Origin: Mytilus edulis
Lineage: Eukaryota; Mollusca; Bivalvia; Mytilida; Mytilidae
Length of the DNA: 64,000 nucleotides
Direction of reading: 5' to 3'
Assembly (NCBI RefSeq): GCF_963676685.1
Contig: NC_092353.1
Location: forward strand, 11,743,734-11,807,733
Notes under the pieces: model-generated
The model's input: the letters and a program-made list of their open reading frames with translations, nothing else
The model's database searches: none
What the model was told of the DNA's origin: nothing
Shown here: piece after piece, positions 10,410 through 20,439 of the stretch
Layout of the letters: every line of letters begins with the position of its first letter
Position numbering within the stretch: position 1 is the stretch's first letter
Translations under genes and position numbers: made by a program

Positions 10410-13400
10410 CTGAAAGAAAGAAGAAGAAAACTATAAATCAATATCAATTATTGTATTAGTTTTGTATAATTTCGTGACTTTTTAAGAATGTTTTTTTAAC
10501 TTTATCATGTTTATAAATCTTCTTATTGACTGCTATTGACCTTAAGAAGTGTTAAAAGGGAAAAGTACAAAAAACTACTTCAACTATTTTTTTCCATCCA
10601 AAGTAAAAAATCTGGTTACTTAGTTTGTGTTTTTTTTAAGTTGTTCTTTGTCATATCAGTTAACCAAACTAAAGCATTAATCTTTTAAAAGTTATTTTGT
10701 ATTCATCAGTGGATTATAACACATTATTATTGATTCCTTACTACCAGTATTTCTATCATGTTTAATATAATTTGTGACTTATTTCAATTAAGAAATAATT
10801 CTTTCATGCCATGCTCAATGCTCATTTTAACATGGGTAGGCATTATTATTGTCAATAAATAAAATCTGATCATAAAATGTAAACAAATATGCCTGTTGAA
10901 ATGTTAAAATGAGCATAGATCATGATAAAATTATTTCAATTCTAATAGGAAAATTTAGAACTTCAAAAGGCAGACACTTTTTATTTAAAGAAGCCAAAAT
11001 GATATAAAATATCAAACTTTTAATGAGAAAATAAGAACGAAAGCATGTTTGTAAAATTAAGAAATAATTCCTTCATGTCATGCTCTATGCTCATTTTAAC
11101 ATGGGTAGGCATTATATTTGTCGATATTTTACACTGAGCGTTTGTCGATATTTTACACTGAGCGTTAGCTCAGTGTAAAATATCGACAATTATAATGCCT
11201 ACCCATGTTAAAATGAGCATAGAGCATGACATAAAGAAATTATTTCGATTCTAATAGGACAAATACAGTATTTTTATAGGTCGAAGCGTACGAAAATACC
11301 GTAAAAATGTTTAGCTCTTCCCGTTTCCTCCCGAGGAGTCTGTACATTACATTTCATATTTGATAAGTTTAAAAAATACGAGCAGGGTAAATATATGTTG
11401 TTTGATATAACATATATTATAAAAGTTTATGTAAGCTACTTGAAAGTATATATTTTATAGGATAACGATGGAAATAACTTTAATATAAACAGTAAATTTG
11501 TGCGCATGTGTCAAAACATATTTTGTGCTCATTAGAACACGGCTTTGTTTACAAAGCGTAATAAGAACGTCATATTAGAATTACCTTTAGAACAAATGTT
11601 GCAATTAGAAAATGGCTTTGTTTCCAAAAGGAAAAGAAGAACGTCATATTAGAATTCAGAATAATTACCAGATCAAATTTGTTGCCAAGCAACAGAACAG
11701 GAAATGTTTCTGGATCAACAGGTTTTTTCTCCATAGTTGTGGTTTCAATTTTGCCTCCTTCTGAGCTTTCAACAACAGGGGATGTTTCAAAGGTATTGTT
11801 GACAACAATCCTCTTCCATACAGGGGCCATCTCAATACTTTCAGAATCATTGATATCAACAATCACTAAAAAATAAAATTACTACCCATGATATATGACA
11901 TTTAAAAAGGAAAATAAGTGTAATTGTGATACTTGTAGTCTAACCTACAAAAACAAATTTCAACTGATAGTCAACTGCTCCCAATATTGACAAGTCTATT
12001 AACTTCTGTGACAAAGCTCAGGTAACAACTTTTTTTGCAACTACACCAAGTAAAATGTCGAATGGAATTTTAACTTAATTAGTATCAATGTTTTTAAGAG
12101 GTTATAATTTAACAAAATGCATTAGATGACTCTCTGGTATATTATATAAGAGAAGATATTTGTTATAAACCATTCATGGTGCTCAAAATTTTAGTAAGAT
12201 ATAAACAATGCCATTGTAAAAATATTGAGTCTTTTTTGTCAGTTTTTGTTACCTAGATGTGTTTTCTTTAGCAATTGATAAAACTTGGACAATGGGAGAT
12301 AACTTTGATTATATATTTTTTTCAAACTATATTAAATTTTATATTTCTAAAAGTTTCTTTTGTTCCTTAAAAATTCAAGCAATTTACTAAGATATGGTTA
12401 AAGTAACAATCAAATTCTCAGGTGAAAGGATCCAAACAATGCTCATCTCATCAGATAACTTACAGTGTTCAGAATTTCTTACAAGAGTTTCCTTTCCTTC
12501 TGTTAACATTAAAGTACAGTTACATTCTACATTAACTATTATTCTTCCACTCACACTGTCTGTTATTACACATCACATTATTACATACCCACAGCAGCAT
12601 CTAGATTTTTGAAGTATGTACTATACAGGTCTATATCCTCCTGTCCTGGAATATCCCATACTGTTAATGCTACCACTGCATGACCTGGGATATTTATCTT
12701 ACGAACGGAACTCTCTGAAAAATTTACCTGAATTAAGTTCATTTTATAATACAGAACTAAGGTGTCGCCCTGCTTCTGTGTGCAAGTTTAATATGTGAGT
12801 ATTTGCATGAACCACACTAGAATAAAGAAACATTCAAATCTATTATGTAAAATGTCAAATGTTGGCAAACGTATTTTTGCAGGATAATCAAACCTAAATC
12901 AATCAGTTTATATGTTACAGGGGAGACAAATGATAAGAAATGCAAGTTTTAGGAGATATCATATGTTGTTTCAATTTACAAGGATTAAACATTAAAAAAC
13001 TAATTTGTCAGACTTTTGAGATTTTATAAATAGAAATTCTTGAATTAAAACATATGTCAGTATATATCCAGAGAGACAGCAACTAATTTGAACTAATAAA
13101 CACAAAGAAACCAATATCTTAAGGTGTATTACATGTTAATTCCACTTGTATTTTTGTCCATCTGATGAGTTAAGCCTTTTCAACTGATTTTTATAGTTTG
13201 TTCTTATGTTGTACTGTTATACCACTGTCCCAGGTTAGGGGGGGGGGGGGATCCCGCTAACATGTTTAACCCTGCCACATTATTTATGTATGTGCCTGTC
13301 CCAAGTCAGGAGCCTGTAATTCAGTGGTTGACGTTTGTTTGTGTGTTACACATTTGTTTTTCGTTCATTTTTTTACATAAATAAGGCCGTTAGTTTTCTC

Positions 13401-16400
13401 GTTTGAATTGTTTTACATTGTCTTATCGGGGCCTTTTATAGCAGACTATGCGATATGGGCTTTGCTCATTGTTGAAGGCTGTACGGTAACCTATAGTTGT
13501 TAATGTCTGTGTCATTTTGGTCTTTTGTGGATAGTTGTCTCATTGGCAATCATACCACATCTTCTTTTTTATAAGTAAACCAACTACACTTTGTGACTGT
13601 ACTAATACAGGCTACATTTTGTATCTAGAACATTTTCCATGGTGTTTGTAAATTTGTATAGGCATGATAGGAGGAGACAGTTGATGCTGTAGTCTAGATC
13701 TATGGTCTAGTATTTTTGGTGAATTCTGCTATCCTCTTTATGCATTATGAAATGATTTTGTAATTTTTGTTTTGCTGTCTCATTGAAATGACCCCTTATC
13801 AATAAATCGTCAAGTATTTATAACCATTTAAATTGATCTACATTTGGTCAATATATTTACTGATGACAGAAACAAAACAGATTGAAGTTTCTTTTCATTG
13901 GTAACCATGATAACAGTGATTTTGTTTGTGTATAACACTTCACATGCATGAGTGCCTCACACATCAAGCACAATGTCATTTTTTATATTAAACAAGAATG
14001 TGTCCAAAGTACACTGATGCCCCACTGGCATTTTCATTTTCCATGTCAAATGACCGTGAAATTGGGTAAAAAATCTAATTTGGCATTAAAAGTAGGAAGA
14101 TCATACAATAGGGAACATGCATATGTGTACTAAGTTTCAAGTTGATTGGACTTTAACTTCATCAAAAACTACCTTGACCAAAAACTTTAACCTGAAACTC
14201 TCTTTCATTTTCTATGTTCAATGGACTGTGGAATTGGGGTCAAAAGTCTAATTTGGCGTTAAAATTAAAAAGATCATATCATAAGGAACAAGTTGATTGG
14301 ACTTTAGCTTCATCAAAAACTACCTTGACAAAAAATTTAACCTGAAGCCGGACGAACGGACTGACGAATGAACGAACAGACGGACTCACAGCTGACCAGA
14401 AAACATAATGCCCCTCTAATTAAAGACTAATATTGTATGTGAGGCATAATAAAAAAAATATAAAACATACCAATAACAGGTTTCTTTGTAGGTATGTACA
14501 TTGGACTAAACTGATTCTTCATGTACCTTGAAACGACACAGGACTTCCCCACCTGTCTATCTCCTAAAAAGACAATGTTCTGTAATTAGTTTTGGTGCTA
14601 CATGTACCTTTAACAGGCTATTATTTGAACTTGGAATTATTTTTAATTATGGAATTTGCATAATTTCTTGTGTTTACAATTTTTAATAAATTCCATGTTT
14701 ATTTAGTATTGTAATCTTTTGAGCGGTTAATAACACTTTTCATACAATGTATTTTGGTTAGATAGTGTTGTGCGCGGCACAGTACATTCTATTGAAAATA
14801 TACTATTTTCTTTGTAATAGAAAGTGTTGTGCGCAGCACAGAACATTTCAGTAGAATAAACATGAAATTTATTAAAAAATTCAATAACAAGAAATCAAAC
14901 AAATTCCATAATTAAAAATAATTCCAAGTTCAAATAATAGCCTGTTCTTTGTATATATATTGACTTAATACCAAATGCCTTGTTCTTATGTTCATGATAC
15001 TTTAAAAATTTACTAGAATTGCAATTAATTTAAAAATGAAAGAATGTATTTGTATCTTTAGAGCAATCAGAAACAAAAATAGATAAGTACATTTACAGTC
15101 ATGTATTTGTCTCTGCAGCAAAGACCCACAATAAAACAATTTGACATTCTTTATAGTTTTTCCTGAAATGTTAAAATCTGAGGACTTTAAAAGTTAACTG
15201 TCCAATAGCGATGAACAAAATGAATAGCAATAATATTAATCAAATGTATCATGACTACCCATGCTAAGTACATGTATTACATGAAAGACTCAAGTCATGT
15301 ACAATGTAAATGTCTAAAGAAAGTTTGTAACACTATATATGATTTTAATGTGACTAAAAAGTGATCTGATCTTAAAATCTTGACTGACCATCTGACTTAC
15401 CTACTACAGCAATTTTCAACTTCGGAACAGCACCAATTCCTCCTGAAGAAAAAAAAATACATTTGATAATTAAAGATAAAATTACAGAAGCATGTTGTCG
15501 TAATACCTTTGTTAAAATTTTATGATCAAGTTTATATAAATATTAGGGATGGCAATGAGTACTCAAGTACTATGGTACTCGCTCGGAAGGCTGAGTACTC
15601 GAGTACAGTTTTAGTACACTTGAAGACAGGTACTTGTTTGCCTGTTATACATCTTGAGATATTTCTCTTCACATTTCAATGACTCACTTAAGTTTTGTTG
15701 AAATAAGCCTCTCATAATAATAAATAAATAAAATTAAAAACATGAATATTTTTATCCTGAAGCTACTATTTGTTATATTATGATAGTAGTACCAGCAATA
15801 TCCTTTCCTTCCGTTGGAATGTTTTCATGTGCACTACTTGTAACAAAAAATAGAAAGTACAACAGTCGTTCGTCTGAAATTGTTGACCAGATCATATTTC
15901 TTAACAAGAACAAAGTCAAGGTAACCTGTGAACCCTACGCAACTGATTAGAGACATTTTTAACAGTGCTTGTACACGGATCAACACTTTCATTACATGTA
16001 CAAATGTATGATAAGTTATTTGTAGAAAGGCAGTTGGTAATTCATTGTTTAATTGACACAAAAAATAGAGGAACAAGCTATGTTTGTAGTATGTTTGTCT
16101 TTTGTTAATATGTTTATGAAAGGTAATAACAAAAACATTGCATCCCATCATAAATCTAAACTTTTCAATAGACGTTTAAGATTCATCCGATTACTCTTGA
16201 GTACTCGAGTATCATGACCGATTATCCGAGTGGTAAATTTCAAATCTTTTGCCATCCCTTATAAATATCAAACATGTTAAAAGATAATTAAGTATTATAA
16301 TATGTTGCCAAAGTGCAACTTAATTAATTTAAAATCTTAATTCTGACACTAAAATTTTTGATAAAATATAGGCAGTGAATACCATTACAATTTACCAGTA

Positions 16401-19400
16401 CATATACATGTACCGTAAATTGGGAAATTTAGGCGTCGGGATATTTTGGTGCTTCTCACTCAAAAGGCAGGTGTTTTATTTTGTGTGTGTAATTTTGTTG
16501 CTTCGCCCAATTGATGTGTTGAATTTTATAACAATAGAAGTGTGTGAGATCATTTGTATTTGCCCTTATTTACCTGTTTAAAATGTATGTATCATGATGT
16601 ATATTGACAATAACGGTGTCTAATTAATCAGCAATTGCCGGGCATATTTATGTCATATGTGAATAAAAATTCATATTGTGTTTTCTTAACAATTTTAGAA
16701 AATTGACAATTAAATAAAATGTATATATAGTCATGATAGTGTTGTTTGTTAAATTATACCCCAGTGTTCTAGCTACAAAGTTTGAACAGGGTGGAGCACC
16801 CGCCCTTTTTTATTGACACCCGTGCCTTTTTTCTGCCGTTTCTTGGGAGCCCTGCCGTTTTTACTGCGAAAATCTTGGCATTTTTCTGCCTTTCAAATTC
16901 GTAATTCCATGACCAGGAAGTTCAGCTAGCTGTGTAAACTGTCAAATTAAGTGACCCATTAATTGCATGGCTTCACCTGACAGCTTTGGTGTCAAACACA
17001 TTGTTAATTAACACTTAATTGTCATAAATAATTCATATACATATAAAAAATGTTTGACAACAAATCGTGTTGCTTCCCCATAGATTTCACTTGCTGACTA
17101 GTGGTTGGATTTAGTATAAATTTCATTTTATTATCAGAAAAATCTTTGTATTGAGTTTTTAAATCATTAAAAAAGACATGTCTTAAATCATCATTTATTT
17201 TACATGGAAAGAAATGGGATTCATCATCCAGAACTTTGCACTTAATGTTACAAAAACTTTGAGGGCCCGGAATATTTTTTATATCTTCCAGTTTCAATAG
17301 CGAATGAATGATCACTTATTCTAAATTTGCGTATAAGTTTTCTTGTATCAAGATTAGGGTACATGTATGTCAAATAAAATTTTTGTTTTTATTGAGTTTT
17401 TATTTTCTTAAACAAAAGAGGTTTGCAATTTTGGTCGAGAGATGATATTTTATTGTGATATATTTCTAATTATGTTGAAAGATTTTGGCGTTTTAATGTA
17501 ATCTTTGCTGAAATTCATTTTTATAGCATATTTTACTGAAATTCTTACAGTCTCCATTTTTGGTTTTAGTTACATCTTTGGGTTTGCTAAAATTATTATC
17601 CGACCTAATATGATAATATATATAAACATTAGACAGAACTCCCTTGATTGATTATTTTGACTTCAGCTGATAAAGAGGGTATACATTGTATGCATAATGA
17701 CCTGAATATTGGGAGGTCAATCAGTAAATGTAGTGCTAACAGTTGCTTTATTTTAACTGAAACTTGCTTTTACCATATTGCCTGAGTTATATGCTAATTA
17801 ATTATGTGGTTAAAAAATTGCCCTTTTTTCAAAGGCTTTTTTTGCGTAAAATTGCCCTTTTTCTGATTAGCACCCTGCCCTTTTCAAATCCTGGCTAGAA
17901 CACTGTACCCAATTTATTTGCAAAGTTGGCTATGTATAGAATGATAGGAAATATACCGAAGACATGATAACATAAGATATTTCCCCCAACAATTAACATT
18001 ACAATATCTTCATACTGGTACTTGATTTTGGCGTTTCAATATTTAGTGTCTGCTTTATTTTCGTGTGTTTAATTTTGGCACTTTCATTGCAGGCACCAAA
18101 TAAACCAAAATTAAACTACAACCAAAATAACCCAATTTACAATATCTGTTTGTTTGCACACACTCTGCCATTTGCCTGCATCTGGTGTCATTTTTTCATA
18201 CTACTCATTATTTTTTTCCTTAACTGTACAATCAAACTTTCTACTGTAAAAATTCATGTGTCAGATAACATAAAGAGATTAACACATAATTGACACTTAT
18301 GGTCTGTTGAGAGAGTATGGATATGTTTAAATTACTTTGTATATATATATCCAAGTTTAATTTGGTGCCCTCTTTGCAGTCTGCAATGAAATCAATTTGG
18401 CCTTCGTACATGTAGGTTATGCATACCCACACCTGATTTTTACAGTAAGCTGTCATATGATTGGGAATGAAACGTGAAAGATACACGAAAATTATCAGTT
18501 ATTTCCTGATTTTTTTTTTAATTCAGTGAAGAGATATGGCAATTAATAAATAATAATTTGTATGTAAAGTTTTAGTTAGAAAAATAGAAATTCAATGTAA
18601 ATGCACATTAAAAGAAAAAAATTATACTGAATTTGAGTGAAATTTATTCTTATAAAGTTCGAAATAGATACTAAAATTTTAAAATATATCTAATACGACT
18701 AAAAATAAAGTTTGAGTGTACAATGGTGTAAGCACAATTTAAAGTAATAAGATAACATACCATATGTCTAAAACTTGATGCATTTGATATTTATATATTC
18801 ATGATTATTTGTTTTAAGAACTGTTCTTATTTTGTATTGATTTTCTCACTTGTTTGTCATGTTTGTAATGTTGTTAATTTTTAATTTGATTATCATGTAA
18901 TAAATATTGTGTATAAATTATTATATCATAACTATATACATTTGTAATATTTAAAGAAAAAAATATTCAAAAACTTACCAGGGTGGTCTCTTCTATGTCT
19001 ATGAATGCATATTACATTTTATATTACTATTAGGGACGTAGTAAAAAAAAAATTGGCATTGAACTTTTTTTCAATGTCGAAATTTAGACATTTTAAATCA
19101 TTACTCTGCTGTGAGTAATCAATTGTTTTCACAAATTGCAATTATTTCAAATCCTGAGGTCCTGAATGAAAAGAAATTTAAATCCCCTAAACATCCTGAA
19201 ATTCGAAAAAATAAATTCCCAGATCCTGAAAGAATCAATCCTGAAATGCTGAGCTTAAAAACACTCGATCCCAGTGTCCCGATAAAGGTCTGACCCCTCT
19301 ACTTTACAATAGGCAATGTTAAGTCAGAATGTCTATCCCAAACACTGAATGTAAAAAAAATATATGGTAAAATAAAAAAAAATCCCTACAGTACATACAT

Positions 19401-19566
19401 TTTGTACCTACCCCCTATTCTTTTCAAAAGGAAACACACATATTATTAATTTGGTCCAAATTAGGTACAGAGAGAAAGTTAATTCGAAGTAAAGAAGCCC
19501 ATATGTAAGTAAATCATTTGTACCTGAAGACCCTGATGTCTGGTCTGAACTACAACTGGCACCCAT
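4764..19566 (-). CDS. Rab-like small GTPase with N-myristoylation signal and long helical C-terminal extension (11 exons, 471 aa)
   Basis: Exons: 19524-19566, 15401-15442, 14471-14563, 12589-12714, 11669-11865, 10361-10409, 9976-10084, 9415-9595, 7162-7356, 6469-6573, 4764-5039. All introns are GT-AG and the phases agree, giving 1416 nt. The protein starts MGASCSSD, fitting N-myristoylation plus palmitoylation. The GTPase fold covers residues about 22-245: G1 GDRQVGKS (29-36), possible switch-I threonine T54, G3 WDIPGQE with D80 and Q84, G4 GNKFD (162-166), G5 SAQ (224-226). An insertion of about 40 residues lies between G3 and G4. Residues about 246-471 are charged and probably helical. The C-terminus (KAAFLW) lacks a prenylation cysteine. 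The fold most resembles Rab GTPases, so a membrane-traffic role is likely. The subfamily is not identified. Confidence 0.88.
5761..6243 (+). repeat. Tandem repeat, 32-bp unit, about 15 copies
   Basis: The unit is TTGAAGTTTCATATGACTTT followed by AAAGCCAGAATA. Fifteen consecutive units are readable, with mostly single-base differences; one has three extra bases. The array lies in the last intron of the GTPase gene. No open frame crosses it on the gene's strand that suggests coding. Confidence 0.95.
7017..7090 (+). repeat. Family B 3'-end fragment
   Basis: This fragment holds AGCTGTCTATTC, GGTCTCTG and TATTGGCAATCATACCACTT, which correspond to the last 70 bp of family B. It is intronic in the GTPase gene. 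Confidence 0.6.
7894..8520. mobile_element. Non-autonomous DNA element with ~25-bp terminal inverted repeats
   Basis: The left end reads ATAACGT followed three bases later by GATACCCAAATTGCACC. The right end is its reverse complement, GGTGCAATTTGGGTACC...ACGTTAT. The right end holds a second copy of GGTGCAATTTGGGTAC just inside, and an internal GAGTACCCAAATTGCATCC lies at 8101-8120. There is no transposase. It sits in intron 8 of the GTPase gene. The superfamily is not assigned because the flanking duplication is unclear. Confidence 0.75.
9098..9395 (+). repeat. Dispersed repeat, family C
   Basis: The blocks are GGGGTCAAAAGTCTA, TTTCAAGTTGATTGGACTTC, ACCAAAAACTTTAACCTGAA, a short purine-rich GACxGA tract and CATAATGCCTCTAA. 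The same order is found at 14.0-14.45, 21.16-21.62 and 25.7-26.0 kb. The copy is intronic in the GTPase gene. Short open frames across it are not genes. Confidence 0.85.
9739..9893 (+). repeat. Tandem repeat, 31-bp unit, 5 identical copies
   Basis: The unit TTTCATTGGTTTATATACCA followed by CATCTCTTTAC is repeated five times without a visible mismatch, so the expansion is recent. Because 31 is not a multiple of three, the array stays open in two frames and mimics a repetitive protein. It lies in intron 7 of the GTPase gene, 80 bp from exon 7. Confidence 0.95.
10786..10950. mobile_element. MITE-like hairpin element, copy 1
   Basis: The left arm holds AAGAAATAATT, ATGCTCATTTTAACATG. The right arm holds GTTAAAATGAGCAT, GATCATG and AAATTATTTCAATTC. 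The arms are inverted copies and match the neighbouring element at 11055-11259. No ORF is present. It is intronic. Confidence 0.7.
11055..11259. mobile_element. MITE-like hairpin element, copy 2, near-perfect palindrome
   Basis: The left arm runs from 11055. The right arm repeats it inverted, with CTCAGTGTAAAATATCGACA against TGTCGATATTTTACACTGAG at the centre and GCCTACCCATGTTAAAATGA further out. The centre holds the motif TTTGTCGATATTTTACACTG twice on the left arm, so the left arm is one partial copy longer. The single strand would fold into a long hairpin. Confidence 0.8.
11531..11659 (+). repeat. Local direct duplication beside GTPase exon 5
   Basis: Bases 11531-11583 and 11613-11659 share GGCTTTGTTT, then AAGAACGTCATATTAGAATT. 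The unit spacing is about 80 bp. The first copy is followed by ACCTTT, which on the gene strand gives a second GGTAATT like the true exon 5 donor. Confidence 0.7.
11669..11865 (-). CDS. GTPase exon 5: insertion loop and G4 (NKxD)
   Basis: The exon opens with VIVDINDSESIE, the usual strand and helix after switch II. An insertion rich in Glu, Thr and Ser (residues about 119-156) follows before FPVLLLGNKFDL, which holds the guanine-specifying NKxD motif. The donor is GTAATT. A duplicated segment of this exon's downstream intron carries a second GGTAATT (see findings). Confidence 0.9.
12589..12714 (-). CDS. GTPase exon 4: switch II (G3)
   Basis: This exon codes for a segment ending ALTVWDIPGQEDIDLYSTYF. 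WDxxGQE is the G3/switch II signature; the usual alanine of WDTAGQE is a proline here, while the catalytic glutamine is kept. Phase 1 in and out; acceptor TTTCAG, donor GTATGT. Confidence 0.9.
13138..13575 (+). repeat. Dispersed repeat, family B, nearly complete copy
   Basis: It starts with CATCTGATGAGTTAAGCC, has a G-run and GATCCCGCTAACATGTTTAA, the core CTGTCCCAAGTCAGGAGC, and ends with TTGGCAATCATACCACATC. This is the best full-length copy in the window, about 435 bp. It lies in intron 3 of the GTPase gene. Confidence 0.9.
13990..14453 (+). repeat. Dispersed repeat, family C, with internal duplication
   Basis: The copy starts AAGAATGTGTCCAAAGTACA. It holds two rounds of the GATCATA...TTGATTGGACTTTA...ACTTTAACCTGAA segment, then CGGACGAACGGACTGACG and CATAATGCCCCT. 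The internal doubling is also seen in the 21.2-kb and 25.7-kb copies, so it is a property of the family. Confidence 0.85.
14471..14563 (-). CDS. GTPase exon 3: P-loop (G1) and switch I region
   Basis: This exon encodes GDRQVGKSCVVSRYMKNQF followed by SPMYIPTKKPVI. GxxxxGKS is the Walker A/G1 motif. The threonine in YIPT is in the position expected for the switch-I magnesium-binding threonine. Acceptor TTTTTAG and donor GTATGT are clear. The exon is 93 nt, phase 1 in and phase 1 out. Confidence 0.9.
14612..14946. mobile_element. MITE with ~47-bp perfect terminal inverted repeats
   Basis: The left terminus AACAGGCTATTATTTGAACT and the following bases to GGAATTTG are matched, inverted and without a visible mismatch, by the right terminus ending AGTTCAAATAATAGCCTGTT. 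The flanks CTTT on both sides may be a 4-bp target duplication. The centre holds two copies of TGTTGTGCGC(G/A)GCACAG. It is 335 bp without an ORF, inside intron 2 of the GTPase gene. Confidence 0.85.
15401..15442 (-). CDS. GTPase exon 2: first beta strand
   Basis: This 42-nt exon has a TTTTTCTTCAG acceptor and a GTAAGT donor. It codes for GGIGAVPKLKIAVV, a short linker followed by the hydrophobic first strand that leads into the P-loop. It enters and leaves in phase 1, matching both neighbours. Confidence 0.85.
15544..16260. mobile_element. Non-autonomous hAT-like element with 8-bp target duplication
   Basis: The termini are TAGGGATGGCAA and TTGCCATCCCTT, inverted except for the outermost base. 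The element is flanked on both sides by ATAAATAT (15536-15543 and 16261-16268), the 8-bp duplication typical of hAT. Subterminal GTACTCGAGTA-type palindromes occur at both ends. The interior has only a short frame with no transposase match, so it depends on an element elsewhere. It lies in intron 1 of the GTPase gene. Confidence 0.85.
16762..17905. mobile_element. DNA transposon with CAGTGTTCTAGC ends, TACCC flanks
   Basis: The left end CAGTGTTCTAGC is matched by the right end GCTAGAACACTG. TACCC precedes the left end (16757-16761) and follows the right end (17906-17910). Subterminal GCCCTTTTTT-type tracts lie near both ends in inverted order. The ends look hAT-like, but the 5-bp flank is shorter than usual for hAT. 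It contains a LINE-derived scrap (17022-17315). Confidence 0.7.
17022..17315 (-). pseudogene. LINE reverse transcriptase C-terminal scrap (zf-RVT-like)
   Basis: The 97-codon frame holds C-x3-C-x7-H-x3-C (FCNIKCKVLDDESHFFPC) followed by DDLRHVFF and KMKFILNP, the pattern of the zinc-binding tail that ends many non-LTR reverse transcriptases. The 36-kb LINE in this window has a similar CHC tail (DEYHYFFVC). No catalytic part is present. The call rests on this pattern only. Confidence 0.5.
17911..19523. other. Remaining part of GTPase intron 1
   Basis: AT-rich sequence. Between 19130 and 19250 a short motif (A)TCCTGA recurs irregularly; a 60-codon frame there is not gene-like. No other structure is recognised. 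Confidence 0.5.
19524..19566 (-). CDS. GTPase exon 1: acylation-type N-terminus
   Basis: This exon codes for MGASCSSDQTSGSS and ends in phase 1 at a GTACAA donor. Glycine 2 followed by small residues, with a serine near position 6 and cysteine 5, fits the N-myristoyltransferase consensus with a palmitoylation site. The start is set by this being the only ATG that opens the frame before the donor. The transcription start was not located. Confidence 0.8.
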
Positions 19567-19872
19567 CACGGTATTAGAAATGAATAAAACTATAATTTAA
19601 ATATAGTGTGATATAGTAGGACCATTTTCGCCGCCATATTGTTTACAAGTTGTCAGTGTGCTAACGTACAAGTCGACACCGGAATGGTCTTTTCCGGAAT
19701 TTTTGAAATTACCAATAAAAAAACCTAACATCTTAATAAAAACAATTTCAAAAATTGAACAAAGAAAGACAGTCCTAAAAAAAACAAACAAATCAATAAT
19801 TAAACTGATGAGAAAGAGCTGATGAAAAATACAATGTATCAGGTCACGGTACAGTAACATGAGTAATGAATT

Positions 19873-20240
19873 CGTTCTTATGTTGTACTGTATGTATACC
19901 ACTGTCCCAGGTTAGCTGGGGGAGGGTTGGGATCCCGCTAACATGTTTAACCCCGCCACATTATTTATGTATGTGCCTGTCCCAATTAAGTCAGGAGCCT
20001 GTAATTTAGTGGTTGTCGTTTGTTTATGTGTTACATATTTGTTTTTCGTTCATTTTTTTTTTTACATAAATAAGGCCGTTAGTTTTCTCGTTTGCGGGCC
20101 TTTTATAGCTGACTATGCGGTATGGGCTTGCTCATTGTTAAAGGCCGTACGGTGACCTATAGTTGTTAATGTCTGTGTCATTTTGGTCTTTTATTGATAG
20201 TTGTCTCATTGGCAATCATACCACATCTTCTTTTTTATAT
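19873..20240 (+). repeat. Dispersed repeat, family B
   Basis: This copy has TTCTTATGTTGTACTGTATG, GGGATCCCGCTAACATGTTT, AGTCAGGAGCCTGTAATTTA and TTGGCAATCATACCACATC. It lies just upstream of the GTPase start codon (about 300 bp), so it may border the promoter. Confidence 0.9.
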
Positions 20241-20330
20241 TGACTTGTTATATCATCCTTTGCAGTCGGCGAGCAATAAGTTTTTTTTTTATATAAATAC
20301 ACAAAAAGCAATATAAAAATATAAAAGTCA

Positions 20331-20416
20331 ACAAAACAAAACAAAACAAAACAAAACAAAACAAAACAAAACAAAACAAAACAAAACAAAACAAAACAAA
20401 ACAAAACAAAACAAAA
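20331..20416 (+). repeat. AAAAC microsatellite
   Basis: About 16 uninterrupted copies of the pentamer AAAAC. The minus-strand frame through it gives a Phe-Val-Leu-Cys repeat, which is an artefact of the pentamer. Confidence 0.97.
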
Positions 20417-20439
20417 TCTTTTTAGCATACGCTCAAGTT

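Noticed and set aside
18241-18486. An 81-codon minus-strand frame in GTPase intron 1
   Set aside because: No acceptor or donor fits and no domain is visible.
20216-20428. A Phe/Val/Leu/Cys repeat frame
   Set aside because: It is a translation of the AAAAC microsatellite.
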